Both the position numbers and the translations under genes were made by a program. The notes under the pieces are model-generated. The model was not told the DNA's origin and did no database searches. It worked only from the letters and a program-made list of their open reading frames with translations. 64,000 bases of DNA from Dictyobacter kobayashii (GTDB lineage: Bacteria > Chloroflexota > Ktedonobacteria > Ktedonobacterales > Ktedonobacteraceae): positions 3,038,001 to 3,102,000 of the forward strand of contig NZ_BIFS01000001.1 in the NCBI RefSeq assembly GCF_003967555.1. Direction: 5' to 3'. The first letter of the stretch is position 1; every line of letters begins with the position of its first letter. Below, piece by piece: positions 17,528 to 27,078 of the stretch.

Positions 17528-18946
17528 ATGCCAAAAATGTATGGATGGGTACGTGAGGTAGTGCCCGAGAGTCCTGCCGATCGTGCAGGACTACAACCAG
17601 GTGATCTAGTTCGCTCAATTAATGGGAACCTGGTCCGCGACCTGGTCGATTATCGCTTCTATGTTGCCGATGAGGAGCTGGTGATTGGCTATAATCGTCA
17701 GCAAGAGCAGCATGAAGTACGTGTCACAAAAGGCATTGATGAGAATCTGGGTGTGTTATTTGGTGAGGAGCCAACCCCGTTTATTCGCCAGTGTGCTAAT
17801 AAGTGTGTCTTCTGCTTTATTAAGGGATTGCCGGAGCGCTTCGCCCCTCAGCCCGGTATGCCACATGGTATGCGTTCTTCCCTCTATATTAAGGACGATG
17901 ATTATCGCTATTCGTTTCTGTTCGGGAATTTTATTACGTTGACCAATCTGAAAGAGCTGGATTGGCAGCGCCTGGATGAGCAGAAACTGACTCCGCTCTA
18001 TGTTTCGGTCCATGTGACTGATCCAGATATGCGGCGCAAGATGGTGGATGGGCCACGTGCTGGCGAGATTATAGAACATATTCAGCGCCTGGGTTCCATG
18101 GGTATTACCTGTCATACACAGTTGGTGCTGTGCCCTGAGTTCAATGATGGAGAGTTATTGGATCGCAGTATTCGTGATCTGATTGCTTTGCGCCCGATTG
18201 TCGAGTCGATCTCAGCGGTCCCTGTCGGTCTGACCAAGTATAATAATATGCTGAAGATCGGTGATTTGCCGACGCTGCGTCGCTATACACGTGAGGAGGC
18301 CGAGGCGATTATTGATCAGGTTGAGACCTACCAGCGTGAATTCGCTGCCAGCGATCCCGATGGCAATCCTTTTGTGTATCTATCAGATGAGTGGTATTAC
18401 ATTACTGAGCGCGAGTTTCCGCCCGCCCGCCATTATGGTCTCTATTCGCAGATCGAGAATGGCGTGGGGATGACGCGTTTCTTGATTGATCAGTGGGCCC
18501 GTAGTAAGCGGCGTTTGCCCGCTCGGATGCCAGAACAGCGCCGGGTGACTATCGTTACCAGCACTATGGCCAGTCCAGTGATTGAAGACCTGGCCAGTGA
18601 TATCAAGAAGATTGAGAATCTTGATACCCAGGTTTTGCCGGTGGTGAATAAATTCTTTGGCTCCGGCATTACGGTGGCTGGTCTGCTTTGTGGCCAGGAT
18701 GTGCTGGATGCCTTGCATGAAAATGGTGCGCTCCCCGATCTAATCCTGTTGCCACGGGTGATGTTGGACAATGACGGTGTACGTTTCCTGGATGATATGA
18801 CCGTCGAAGAATTCAAGGCGCAATTGCAGCCTGCCCGGGTTGAGTTTGTGCGTAATGCACCCGAGACTATTGATGCCTTGCGTTCACTTGCTGGTATCGC
18901 CCAGGGTGGCGAGCGCAAGTTGGTTCGCGTACAGTCTCGCTTATAA
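17528..18946 (+). CDS. DUF512 family protein with PDZ domain and CX3CX2C iron-sulfur motif
   Basis: 472 residues. The N-terminal PDZ-like segment (residues 1-65, ESPADRAGLQPGDLVRSING) precedes the cysteine motif CANKCVFCFIKGLPE near residue 88, whose CX3CX2C spacing is that of radical-SAM iron-sulfur proteins. The remainder is the DUF512 region with SVHVTDPDMRRKM, QLVLCPEFNDG and ISAVPVGLTKY. The family is described as a putative FeS protein (TIGR03279) of unknown function in bacteria and cyanobacteria. Followed by a strong hairpin. It appears to be a single-gene unit. Confidence 0.9.
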   Translation: MPKMYGWVREVVPESPADRAGLQPGDLVRSINGNLVRDLVDYRFYVADEELVIGYNRQQEQHEVRVTKGIDENLGVLFGEEPTPFIRQCANKCVFCFIKGLPERFAPQPGMPHGMRSSLYIKDDDYRYSFLFGNFITLTNLKELDWQRLDEQKLTPLYVSVHVTDPDMRRKMVDGPRAGEIIEHIQRLGSMGITCHTQLVLCPEFNDGELLDRSIRDLIALRPIVESISAVPVGLTKYNNMLKIGDLPTLRRYTREEAEAIIDQVETYQREFAASDPDGNPFVYLSDEWYYITEREFPPARHYGLYSQIENGVGMTRFLIDQWARSKRRLPARMPEQRRVTIVTSTMASPVIEDLASDIKKIENLDTQVLPVVNKFFGSGITVAGLLCGQDVLDALHENGALPDLILLPRVMLDNDGVRFLDDMTVEEFKAQLQPARVEFVRNAPETIDALRSLAGIAQGGERKLVRVQSRL

Positions 18947-18951
18947 TATTA

Positions 18952-19007
18952 ATATGACCCAATTTCTACTTTGGCATTTTAGTGCCAAAGTAGAAATTGG
19001 GTCATAT
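18952..19007 (+). terminator. Long perfect hairpin after the DUF512 gene
   Basis: Perfect 25-bp arms (18952-18976 and 18983-19007) with a six-base TTTTAG loop begin six bases after the DUF512 stop. There is no clear T tract, so it may act as an mRNA-stabilising or termination hairpin. It belongs to the general class of very long gene-end hairpins in this window. Confidence 0.7.
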
Positions 19008-19105
19008 GACACTCCCCACCCTCCTCTTTTTCCTCTATCCTCTAATGTGAATTATATTGTTAGAGGGTGTCAGACACATTCTTAACTAAAAAAAGGTCAG
19101 CAAGC

Positions 19106-19411
19106 ATGCAAGGGGATAGCCCAAATAATATACCTACCTTCTATTTGATCTGTGCTATGTTTATGCAGTCGGGGGTAGTTGGCCTATTGATAGCGCAGAG
19201 TTTCTCTTCTGAACTACGAGCGATCATTCTCATTGTAGGTGTGTTTTTATTAGGATGTGGAATTGCATTGTTTGCTGGCCAGGCGGTGAGGACTCGGCAG
19301 ACGCGTTCGCGCCAGCATAAATATGCGCGCCAACAAAAGCCTGCATCTCTCGAAGAGACCCTGGATGAAGAAGGGACCTCTTCGAGAGAATATCTTAAAG
19401 GCAGCGATTAG
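19106..19411 (+). CDS. Small membrane protein of unknown function
   Basis: 101 residues with two predicted membrane helices (about 9-30 and 37-58), then a basic stretch TRQTRSRQHKYARQQK and an acidic tail. I recognise no family. The start at 19106 is preferred over the in-frame ATG at 19067 because AAGGTC lies ten bases upstream. It is convergent with bioY, whose stop is only three bases away. Confidence 0.65.
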   Translation: MQGDSPNNIPTFYLICAMFMQSGVVGLLIAQSFSSELRAIILIVGVFLLGCGIALFAGQAVRTRQTRSRQHKYARQQKPASLEETLDEEGTSSREYLKGSD

Positions 19412-19414
19412 TGT

Positions 19415-20029
19415 TTAAAGTTGTGTATCAGACTTCTGCCGGTTGACGAGCAGCCAGGCGACTGGCATCAGGATGGCTGCGATTACCATCTTTGCCAGGT
19501 CAAATGGGATGTAAGGCAACATACCAGCTACGATTGCCTGCTGGAGATTCAGGTGGGCAACCACGGCTAACCAGGAGACACCCAGGGCATAAATTATGCA
19601 GGTGCCTGGTAGCATGGCCAGGATAGAGGTGCTGAATTTGCGATCCAGGCCACGCTCACATAAATAACCGACCGCAAAGGCAGCCAGCGGATAAGACCAG
19701 AGATAGCCTGCGCTGGGTGATAGGATTAAATATAGAAATCCACCGCCACTGGCAAAGACTGGCAGGCCAGAGGCTCCCTCAATTAAATATAAAAGCATTG
19801 CCAGGGCTCCACGTCGGCTACCCAGTGTCGCAGCGGCCAGCATGACAACCAGTGTCTGCAGGGTGAATGGGATGGGTGAAAATGGCACATGAAAGCTGGC
19901 TTTGGCAGCCAGGGTCATCAGGAGACTGGTGCCAACTACCAATGCTCCATCTTTCAGTAGCGCCGTGCTACGTGATGGAGCGGCTGGACTGACATAATCG
20001 ATAAGTGTTGTTCTAGGGGCAATTGCCAT
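19415..20029 (-). CDS. bioY: BioY-type biotin transporter (ECF substrate-binding component)
   Basis: 204 residues with about six membrane helices. The features FSPIPFTLQTLVVMLAAATLG, YLIEGASGLPVFASGGGFLYL and SAGYLWSYPLAAFAVGYL are the conserved BioY core that binds biotin in the membrane. BioY works alone or with shared EcfA/EcfT modules; no such genes are nearby. Shine-Dalgarno AAAGGAG lies seven bases before the ATG. I see no BirA-type operator. Isolated transcription unit. Confidence 0.93.
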   Translation of the reverse strand: MAIAPRTTLIDYVSPAAPSRSTALLKDGALVVGTSLLMTLAAKASFHVPFSPIPFTLQTLVVMLAAATLGSRRGALAMLLYLIEGASGLPVFASGGGFLYLILSPSAGYLWSYPLAAFAVGYLCERGLDRKFSTSILAMLPGTCIIYALGVSWLAVVAHLNLQQAIVAGMLPYIPFDLAKMVIAAILMPVAWLLVNRQKSDTQL

Positions 20030-20191
20030 GGAATACTCCTTTTACTCTTTATCGCGATGTTGACAAACATTTCTATGGGTCAACTATGCATACAGATCAT
20101 TGTACCATAGTCGAGTTACCTTTCTATTTCCTATATCCTTTCAAGGGTACCAGACTTTCCCATGTTTATGGGATGTGTGGTGCTGTTTTGC

Positions 20192-20295
20192 GGACGTGCG
20201 CTGCCGCGCCCGAACTGTTTTTATAGTGAGATGCGACAAGGGCGCAGTGCGCCCTTGTCGCATCTCACTATAAAAACTTTCTTGAGCACTGAAGG
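20192..20295 (-). repeat. Tagged long hairpin element, copy A
   Basis: A GC tag (20192-20216, GGACGTGCGC then CGCGCCCGAAC) adjoins a perfect 29-bp inverted repeat (20217-20245 / 20249-20277, loop AGT). On the other side is TTGAGCACTGAAGG (20282-20295). It lies after the stop of the leftward SRAP gene. The same tag occurs at 59957-59982 and, inverted, at 45885-45908; a TTGAGC...GAAGG flank recurs at 52721-52734. This suggests a dispersed family that doubles as gene-end hairpins. Confidence 0.65.
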
Positions 20296-20348
20296 TATGA
20301 GAAACCAGGAAGGGAGAACGTGAAGGCGATGGCATCTTTGTAGAACGG

Positions 20349-21020
20349 TCAGGCTATCAGGTCTGCGTTATCATAGCGTGTGTCATTGACGCGGCGCGAG
20401 ACTGGACGTGCCTCCATTTGTTGGGCTGGATAGGCCTTCAGCAGATGGAGCAGGGCCTGATCGTCCTTCAAGTTTGGATCTAGCCATTCTTCACGCGCTT
20501 CGGGTGTTAGAATGGCAGGCATCCGGTTATGGATGGGCGAGACCACATCATTTGGGGTAGTCGTAATGATCGTACAGGTCTGAAGCTGTTCGCCGGCCGG
20601 ATTTTTCCAGCTATCCCAGAGTCCCGCGAAGGCAAAGGGTTCCTGGCCTTTGAGGGTAATATACATTGGCGTTTTGAGCTTCGAGCCCGGCTCTTGCATC
20701 CACTCATAAAAGCCGTCGGCTACAATCAGGCAGCGTCTATTGTGGAGGAGTCGCTTAAAACTGGGTTTCTCCGCCAGGGTCTCGGCTCGCGCATTGATCA
20801 TGCGGCTGCCAATGCTCTCTTCTTTGGCCCAGGATGGAATTAAGCCCCAGCGCAACAGAGCCAGGTGGGCGGCGGATGTACCATCGCGTAGTATGGTGAC
20901 AATTTCCTGGGTGGGTGCCACATTATACCGTGGCGTAATCTGCATTGAGGCTGGCACCTCCACTTGAAATGCCCGCGCGATATCCTGCATGTTGTGAAAC
21001 AAGGTAAAACGACCACACAT
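20349..21020 (-). CDS. SRAP domain protein (HMCES/YedK family)
   Basis: 223 residues starting MCGRFTLF. Cys2, exposed after removal of Met1, forms the thiazolidine crosslink with abasic sites in single-stranded DNA. Other conserved features are present: RYNVAPTQ, MINARAETLAEKPSF, FYEW near residue 104 and HNRMPAIL with the active-site His. The length is typical. It protects abasic sites during replication and acts in the cytoplasm. Shine-Dalgarno GAGG lies seven to eleven bases upstream. Followed by hairpin element A. Confidence 0.94.
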   Translation of the reverse strand: MCGRFTLFHNMQDIARAFQVEVPASMQITPRYNVAPTQEIVTILRDGTSAAHLALLRWGLIPSWAKEESIGSRMINARAETLAEKPSFKRLLHNRRCLIVADGFYEWMQEPGSKLKTPMYITLKGQEPFAFAGLWDSWKNPAGEQLQTCTIITTTPNDVVSPIHNRMPAILTPEAREEWLDPNLKDDQALLHLLKAYPAQQMEARPVSRRVNDTRYDNADLIA

Positions 21021-21118
21021 AGCTTTTCCTCTCGGACCTTTCTCTGTTGATAATATCTTTTTGCTCTAGAGTTCTACTATTCTTCTTTAACACGTGATAA
21101 ACGGTCATACAGGCGTCA

Positions 21119-21165
21119 ACAAAAAGGGAAGGGCAATCACTATCTGGATCGCACCTTCCCTTTTT
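21119..21165 (-). terminator. Rho-independent terminator of the peptide ABC operon
   Basis: AAAAAGGGAAGG / CCTTCCCTTTTT inverted repeat around a 21-base loop lies just after the stop of the permease ending at 21187. A and T runs on both sides allow bidirectional use. Confidence 0.75.
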
Positions 21166-21186
21166 GTGTCTGTTGAGGATGGGTTA

Positions 21187-22410
21187 TTAACCTTTGGCCC
21201 GTGGATCGAAGGCATCGCGCAGTCCGTCGCCCAGAAATGAGATGGCGAGCACGATTCCGGTCAGGATGATGGTTGGGAATAGAGTATCCCAGGGGAAGAC
21301 CTCTAGCAGTGAGATGCCATCCGCGATCATCAGACCCAGACTGGAGCCGGGATGGGTGACGCCAAGACCAAGTAGACTTAAGCCAGCCTCGCCGATAATC
21401 GTTCCTGCAATATTCATGGTGGATGTTACGATCACGATGTTGAACAGGTTGGGGATGATATGCTTGAGCATGATGCGTACATCGTTTGTGCCTGATGTGC
21501 GGGCAGCCTCGATAAATTGTTGGTGTTTGATTTGTAGTGTCAGGCCTCGTACATAGCGTGCCATCAGAGGCCAGGAGACCAGCGATAAGGCGAGTGAGAC
21601 AATGACCAGTGAGGCATTGCCATTGCTTAAAAAGCCTCCGACCAGCGGCAACTTTGAGAAATAGTCATTGGCCGTTGGACCAAATACACCGGTAAGCAAG
21701 ATGGCGAAAAGCAAGCCCGGAAAGGCAAAGACCAGGTCGGTAAAACGTGCCAGTAAGGCATCAATCCAGCCCCCATAGTAACCGGCCAGCACACCGACGG
21801 TAACTCCAAGGCTGACATCAACGACTTCTACTAGAAATGCCACGGTCAGTGAGATAAGCAGACCCTGCATTAAGCGAGCCAGCATATCCTGTCCAAGTGC
21901 GTCGGTTCCCAGCCAATATTGCGCTGATGGACCCTGATTGACCTTACTCAGTTCTTGATGGTCGTAACTGTGGTAAGTAGCAGGCCCAATTTTGCCTTGC
22001 AGGTCGCTGTTATAGATACCGCCAATATGCTGGTAAATAGGGGGTCCAAAGAGAGCCAGTAATACTAAAAATATTAGAAAACCCAGGCTGATCATCGCAC
22101 GGGTGTCGCGGCGGAAGTGTTGCAGAGCTTCACGCGTGGGGCTGGGATGTTTTTTGCGCTCCTGCTTTTGTTGTTCTGGCTCTAACTCTTCTATTGTGGT
22201 AGGTGTCTCGCTTGCCGTATCCTCGACAAGGGCCGGGCCATCGATTTCCTCTTGCCCGAGTATCTCAGGGGCAGGAGCCAGACCAGTTGCGGAACTGAGC
22301 ACCTCTGGGTGAGTCACAGTCGACTCCAACTGGCTGGCGGCCAAGCCGGTTGCAGAGATGAGTGCATCTGATTGAGTCTCTGCAGACTCCCACTCATTAT
22401 TCTCCATCAT
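21187..22410 (-). CDS. Peptide/nickel-type ABC transporter permease, DppC family
   Basis: 407 residues, about 100 more than usual because of an acidic N-terminal extension (residues 1-95) that contains two similar segments, SATGLAASQLESTVTHPEV and SATGLAPAPEILGQ. Membrane helices follow, with the DppC motif YWLGTDALGQDMLARLMQG near 165 and the EAA-like loop EAARTSGTNDVRIMLKHIIPN near 300. GGAGG lies just upstream. It partners with the DppB-type permease immediately upstream. No ATPase genes follow, which is unusual because Dpp/Opp systems normally carry two. Confidence 0.88.
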   Translation of the reverse strand: MMENNEWESAETQSDALISATGLAASQLESTVTHPEVLSSATGLAPAPEILGQEEIDGPALVEDTASETPTTIEELEPEQQKQERKKHPSPTREALQHFRRDTRAMISLGFLIFLVLLALFGPPIYQHIGGIYNSDLQGKIGPATYHSYDHQELSKVNQGPSAQYWLGTDALGQDMLARLMQGLLISLTVAFLVEVVDVSLGVTVGVLAGYYGGWIDALLARFTDLVFAFPGLLFAILLTGVFGPTANDYFSKLPLVGGFLSNGNASLVIVSLALSLVSWPLMARYVRGLTLQIKHQQFIEAARTSGTNDVRIMLKHIIPNLFNIVIVTSTMNIAGTIIGEAGLSLLGLGVTHPGSSLGLMIADGISLLEVFPWDTLFPTIILTGIVLAISFLGDGLRDAFDPRAKG

Positions 22411-22440
22411 CCGTCCTCCTCTATCCTTTTCTAGCTAATA

Positions 22441-23396
22441 TTACTCGGTTTTGATGCGTGGGTCGGCAAGACCATATAAGATGTCAGAAATGAGGTTGCC
22501 AAACACAACGCCAATGGCGACCATGATGGTTGTAGCCTGAATCACCGGATAGTTACGTTGAGAGACGGCAGCAACTGTGATATTGGCAATGCCTGGGATA
22601 CTAAAGATATTTTCAATAAAGAAAGAGCCGGTAACCAGCAATCCCAGCAAGAGTCCAATCGCCGTAATCAAAGGAATGATTGCGTTACGCAGTGTGTGGC
22701 GATAGATGACGGCCTTTTCGAGCAGACCCTTGGCCCGGGCGGTGCGCACATAGTCCTGGCGGAGCACTTCTAGCATCGTTGTACGTGTCAGCCTGGCATA
22801 GTAAGCATAGCCAGCTGCTCCATAGGTAAGTATTGGCACCAGCTTATACTGGATATCGGGCCAGGTGTATTGCCAGGGATCTCCCCACCCGCTAATTGGC
22901 CAGCCGATACCAGTCTTGTCGATCCAGAGCACCAGCAGTTGTACAAAAACGGCAAGGATAAAGGATGGAAGGGCATACAGGACTAAGGCGACACTCATAT
23001 TGACCGTATCAACCCAGGTGTTGGCTTTGATCGCGGTAATGATGCCAATGGGAATGCCCATTACGAGCGTTACAATGGTTCCCCAGAACGATAGTTCGAC
23101 TGAGATTGGCACACCATCTTTAAGGATATCCCAGACGGCACGTTGTTGAGGGTGGAATGAGGTGCCCAGATCAAAGTGGGCCAGATTGACCAGGAAATTG
23201 ACGTACTGTTGATACCAGGGGAGATCGAATCCGTATGCGTGGCGGAGTTGTAGCCAGAGCGTTGGATTGAAGTGATCCCCATCGATTCTTTAATTGGATC
23301 TCCGGGTGCCAGATAACCCAGAATAAATGTGATGAAGGTGACGCCAATCAGGATGAAGAATAGTCCTATCAGGCGTTTGACTAGAAATCGAGTCAT
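22441..23396 (-). pseudogene. Peptide/nickel-type ABC transporter permease, DppB family (frameshifted)
   Basis: Starts MTRFLVKRLIGLFFILIGVT at 23396 after an AGAGGATC Shine-Dalgarno and reads normally to APGDPIKESMG. The frame then breaks at the G4 run near 23278-23281 (GGGG on the minus strand). Adding one G gives DHFNPTLWLQLRHAYGFDL and joins perfectly to the long frame that ends at 22441 with the EAA loop EVLRQDYVRTARAKGLLEK. When repaired it is a standard DppB of about 318 residues with six helices. It lies between the binding protein and DppC genes. Either the gene is newly broken or one base is missing from the assembly. Confidence 0.85.
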
Positions 23397-23517
23397 GCCG
23401 TGATCCTCTGTTATGCGCAAGGTGCCCTCGCAGGAGGAGAGCGGTGAGACGAGCAAGCTCACTACCCTTTCCTGCGCGAGCACAGTACAAGGATGTTGCG
23501 TTAATTATGTACGCTGT

Positions 23518-25233
23518 TTACTTCGTAAAGTAGACGTTGGCCCAGTCATCGGTCGCCATACTTCCCAATGGGAAGAGTTTCCAACCTTTCAGCTTCGGAT
23601 TCAGTAAGTAGCCGTAGGAAGACTGATAGGTGGTGATGTATGGCACGTCGTTGACGAGCTTCTGCTCGGCATCCTGGTACAATTTCAAGCGTGTCGCTTG
23701 ATCGGAGGTGCTGTCGGCTTTCTCTAATTGGGTCTGTACAGCCTGCTGAGCAGCAGCATCAGTAGAATTGTTCTGACCATAGTTGAAAGCGTTGTTGCTG
23801 GAGCCTTTATCGAAGAAGAGGGTGGTCCAGTCCTGTGGATCCAGGTAGTCGGTGCTCCAACTGCCATACCACATCTGTAAAGGACCATTTTTACCGGCAG
23901 TAGCAAACTCCTGGGAAATCAGATCGTTGCCTTGCAGGCCAACCAGTTTGACGTTTAAGCCTAAGACCTGTTTCCATTCGTTGGCAACTGCCGCCATGGT
24001 GTCGGCGCCTGCTTTATAGCTCTGTGCATAGGACAGAGAGAGAGATGGCAGGTCGTTGACGCTCTTATAACCCTCTTCCTGCAATCCTTGCTGGAATAAT
24101 TCTTTGGCTTTGGCCTGATCGCCAGCCGGGGTGGTGACACCATCTGGACCCTGGAGGTCTTTGTTATAGCCAGGGATGCCATCGGGGATGATGTGGTAGC
24201 TGGGGGTGACTGTTTTACCGATGATGCTGCCTACGATCAGGTTGCGATTCAGGGCCAGTTCCAACGCCTGGCGGATTTTGATGTTGTCCAGCGGTTTGAC
24301 CAGGTAGTTCATACCGATGAAACGTGTGGCCAATGCTGGTGATTGCTGGTAACCAGGTAACTGGTTGTTGGCGCTATCCAGGGCAGGAGGCACTGGTGCG
24401 AGGTCAAACTGGCCGGCTTTCATCGATTTGAAAGTGCTGTCGCGGTCGCCGGTGATGACTTCATCAAGCTCCTGCAGTTTAGGTTTGGCGTTGTAGTAGT
24501 TTGGATTAGGCACCAGGACCAGTCCGGTGTTGTGGCTATAGCTTTTCACTTCGAAGGGGCCGTCGCCGGCGCCCTCGCCGAGGTGATCTACCCACTTGGC
24601 ACCATATTTTGTGGTCAAGGCTTTGTTGACGACATAGGAGGTGGAGTAGTTCAGAGCCTGCAAAAAGTAGCTGGCAGGTTTGCTGATAGTTAGCACAATC
24701 GTATTTGGATCTTTGACGACGATGCTATCGCCGATCAACGTGCTGATTTTACCTGCGGAAAATTTGTCATAGTCTTTGATCAGGCTCAGATAGCTGCTGA
24801 CCTGTGATTTTGTCGCCGGGTCAATCGCGCGGTTGATGCTATAGGCAACATCATTGGCGTCCAACTTTGTGCCATCGCTAAATTTCAGATTAGGGCGCAG
24901 TGTGAAGGTGTATGTGAGTCCATCGCTGGAAACCTGGTGCGATGCAGCCAGTTGATCATGGATATTTCCTTGATCATCGGCAGATACCAGGCCGGTAAAA
25001 ATAAGATTGATTGGATCACCTAGACCACCAGCCGTCAGCGCAGGGTCGAGTGAATCGAAGTCACCACCAATAACTGGCTCACGTAGAACTTGTTTAGATG
25101 CCAATGCGATCTGCGAGTTGCTGCCCGAGGTGTTGCCTGTAGAGCCACCCCCACATGCGGACAGCAGGACAGCCAGGATAGAAAATAAGCTCGCAATCCC
25201 GAGAAGTCCAGATTTCTTGCGAATATTACGCAT
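23518..25233 (-). CDS. Peptide ABC transporter substrate-binding lipoprotein (SBP_bac_5)
   Basis: 571 residues. The signal peptide has lipobox LLSAC (Cys27) followed by Gly-rich residues. The mature domain is the DppA/OppA type with EPVIGGDFDSLDPALTAGGLGD, the YTFTLRPNLKFSDGTKLDANDVAYSI segment, and LKLYQDAEQKLVNDVPYI near the C terminus. It delivers peptides or similar ligands to the DppB/DppC-type permeases downstream. First gene of the operon. The ligand is not deducible. Confidence 0.92.
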   Translation of the reverse strand: MRNIRKKSGLLGIASLFSILAVLLSACGGGSTGNTSGSNSQIALASKQVLREPVIGGDFDSLDPALTAGGLGDPINLIFTGLVSADDQGNIHDQLAASHQVSSDGLTYTFTLRPNLKFSDGTKLDANDVAYSINRAIDPATKSQVSSYLSLIKDYDKFSAGKISTLIGDSIVVKDPNTIVLTISKPASYFLQALNYSTSYVVNKALTTKYGAKWVDHLGEGAGDGPFEVKSYSHNTGLVLVPNPNYYNAKPKLQELDEVITGDRDSTFKSMKAGQFDLAPVPPALDSANNQLPGYQQSPALATRFIGMNYLVKPLDNIKIRQALELALNRNLIVGSIIGKTVTPSYHIIPDGIPGYNKDLQGPDGVTTPAGDQAKAKELFQQGLQEEGYKSVNDLPSLSLSYAQSYKAGADTMAAVANEWKQVLGLNVKLVGLQGNDLISQEFATAGKNGPLQMWYGSWSTDYLDPQDWTTLFFDKGSSNNAFNYGQNNSTDAAAQQAVQTQLEKADSTSDQATRLKLYQDAEQKLVNDVPYITTYQSSYGYLLNPKLKGWKLFPLGSMATDDWANVYFTK

Positions 25234-25692
25234 AGCGCCTCCTTCATTTGAAAGATAAGGTAGAAATTAAATACCTGTAGTATGATATACGCACTTTCAA
25301 AGTAAATACTCCCAAAAGATAACACTTATTTTAGAAATATTTAAAACCTCCTTAAAAAATGTATTCTCAAGCTTTCTTCTTAGAGTGTGCGTGAAACTGT
25401 AAGCTGTACCTTAAGCATCGCATAATAATATGCTTTGTTGCATAGATCGGCGAAAAATATATCACTTTAAATAGTATATTCCTGCTTTAATAAGAAATAT
25501 TTCCTTGCAGTGAAATTTGCCTGGGACTGTACTCTGAAAAGATAAGAGATTTGTGATAATGTTGATCAGCAATATCAACATTAGACTTGGAATAATTATG
25601 ACGTAAAGTTTTAATCTTGTCAATCCTCTGAAACAATTTGAATTGCATTATGCTGGCATATTCGAAAATTATCTTTATGCATGATAAAAAGA
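25234..25692. other. AT-rich intergenic region, no gene supported
   Basis: This holds the upstream region of the peptide-binding-protein gene. Short open frames exist but have no Shine-Dalgarno, are AT-rich, and resemble nothing I know. No promoter could be placed with confidence. Confidence 0.45.
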
Positions 25693-25736
25693 CGACCAAC
25701 TGAAATTATTGACAAGTATCCAATTTCAGTTGGTCG
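25693..25736 (-). terminator. Rho-independent terminator of the DUF6230/DUF6114 cluster
   Basis: Perfect 15-bp arms CGACCAACTGAAATT (25693-25707) and AATTTCAGTTGGTCG (25722-25736) with a 14-base loop. On the minus strand the stem is followed by CTTTTTAT, placing it 60 bp after the stop at 25796. Confidence 0.85.
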
Positions 25737-25795
25737 ATTTCCCAGACCTGCATACATAAAGGTAGGCGTTGACCGCTGTGTGTTCAATAATGGTG

Positions 25796-26404
25796 TTATG
25801 GGCGCGTGACTGAGAGATGGAGATTAGGAAAGGTTGCACTATCAACACTTAAGAATGGTGCCTTGATTATTAGGTTGAAAAACTTCTCGTAGCCAGAATA
25901 AATCTTGACTCCAAAGCGAGCATTGGTTGAGGTGGATTGGTCACGGACAAGGAGAAGAGAGGCATTCAGGGCCTGGACATCCGTTCTGGTTCCATACAGC
26001 CTGACCGGCACATTTCCGTTTCCTGCGCTCAACCTGAATGTGACATCTCCTATAAATGGCAAACTGACCCGCTTGGAGATACGCAAATTTGTGGCTACCG
26101 CGTTATCGGTGATGATTGCTACGGGCACATCATTGCCAGAGTTAGAGAAACCCAGGACCAACGTGCTATTAGTAAGCACAAACGTATCTGCTTGAATGGT
26201 AAAAGGTATGGGAAAATTAGCTGCCATGGCGATATTGCCATTCACCGCTTGCCAGATTAAGCCTGAGAGCAACATGAAGGCGACCAGCAGCACGGGCCAG
26301 AAGGTTCTGCGCCTTACCTGGCCAATGGTTACTACATCGGCTGCCTCTGCGTTTTCTGGATAAAACCGTTTTTGGGGTGGAAAGCTGGGAAGTACTTTCT
26401 GCAT
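25796..26404 (-). CDS. DUF6230-like secreted/membrane-anchored protein
   Basis: 202 residues. The cytoplasmic N-terminus (1-32) ends in basic RRRTF, then one membrane helix (33-60, VLLVAFMLLSGLIWQAV), then an outside beta-rich domain: FTIQADTFVLTNSTL, ATNLRISKRVSLPFIGDVTFRLSAG, and a terminal SVDSATFPNLHLSV. Topology and the motif of a one-helix protein paired with a DUF6114 membrane protein match the DUF6230 proteins of Streptomyces. The assignment is from memory of that family and should be tested. It is the last of three same-strand genes; the third gene shares the same ending pattern. Function unknown. Confidence 0.65.
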   Translation of the reverse strand: MQKVLPSFPPQKRFYPENAEAADVVTIGQVRRRTFWPVLLVAFMLLSGLIWQAVNGNIAMAANFPIPFTIQADTFVLTNSTLVLGFSNSGNDVPVAIITDNAVATNLRISKRVSLPFIGDVTFRLSAGNGNVPVRLYGTRTDVQALNASLLLVRDQSTSTNARFGVKIYSGYEKFFNLIIKAPFLSVDSATFPNLHLSVTRP

Positions 26405-26422
26405 GGTAGATGCTCCTTTTTG

Positions 26423-27031
26423 CTATAGTTGCGAATCTGCCTGGCGTTTGCGCAGTCCTGGCCAGCGCTTTTTACGAGGACGACGAGATTGCTGATCCAA
26501 CATATGTTGATACTCAGCCCTGGTCATTGTAACGCTGCACCAGGCCACACCTTGGGCCCCTCCGATGATGCCCAGGATCATGCCGATGCCAAATCCTCCC
26601 GCGGCGGCCATTAGTGAGGCCAGGGCACAAACTATAGCCAGGATACCAGTCACCAGGGCATAGCCAGGAAAGAATAGTTGCAGTAGACCTAAAACACACA
26701 GCACTGTCCCTACTAGTAGTCCTGCCCAGATAGTGTTTCCGGGTAGAAATGCAAATTGCATCAATGCCAGCGGCCCCCAGAGTACCAGGATGCCGGCCGT
26801 CACAATCATGAGCGAGCCCACAACGGGACGTTGCCTCTGCCATAGATTGAGGCGAAACCTGAACGGTGACTCAATAACAGGCTGTACAGCTGGCTCAACC
26901 ACAATTGCCTCTGCTGGCCCAGCGACCTCAACTGTTTTGACCACATCTGACTCAGGTACTGCTACTTCAGCCTGTGGCTGCGTTTCCCTTTTTACCGCTT
27001 GATTGTTGATGCGCCGTGTTGATGTTGCCAT
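26423..27031 (-). CDS. DUF6114-like membrane protein
   Basis: 202 residues. A Glu/Val/Pro-rich cytoplasmic tail (1-62) precedes WQRQRPVVGSLMIVTAGILVL, which matches the WRxxRPFxGG opening of DUF6114 proteins. About four membrane helices follow (70-165), ending GGFGIGMILGIIGGAQGVAW. A basic C-terminal tail RRPRKKRWPGLRKRQ follows. In Actinobacteria DUF6114 is encoded beside DUF6230, as here on both sides. Spacing to the next gene is 18 bp, indicating one operon. Role unknown; the tandem suggests a cell-surface complex. Confidence 0.7.
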   Translation of the reverse strand: MATSTRRINNQAVKRETQPQAEVAVPESDVVKTVEVAGPAEAIVVEPAVQPVIESPFRFRLNLWQRQRPVVGSLMIVTAGILVLWGPLALMQFAFLPGNTIWAGLLVGTVLCVLGLLQLFFPGYALVTGILAIVCALASLMAAAGGFGIGMILGIIGGAQGVAWCSVTMTRAEYQHMLDQQSRRPRKKRWPGLRKRQADSQL

Positions 27032-27078
27032 AAATTAATACCTCCTTTTCTAACTTTTATTGTTGTGTTTTTTATTAT

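Noticed and set aside
25487..25699. A 70-residue leftward protein
   Set aside because: AT-rich, no Shine-Dalgarno, overlaps the terminator stem and resembles no known family.
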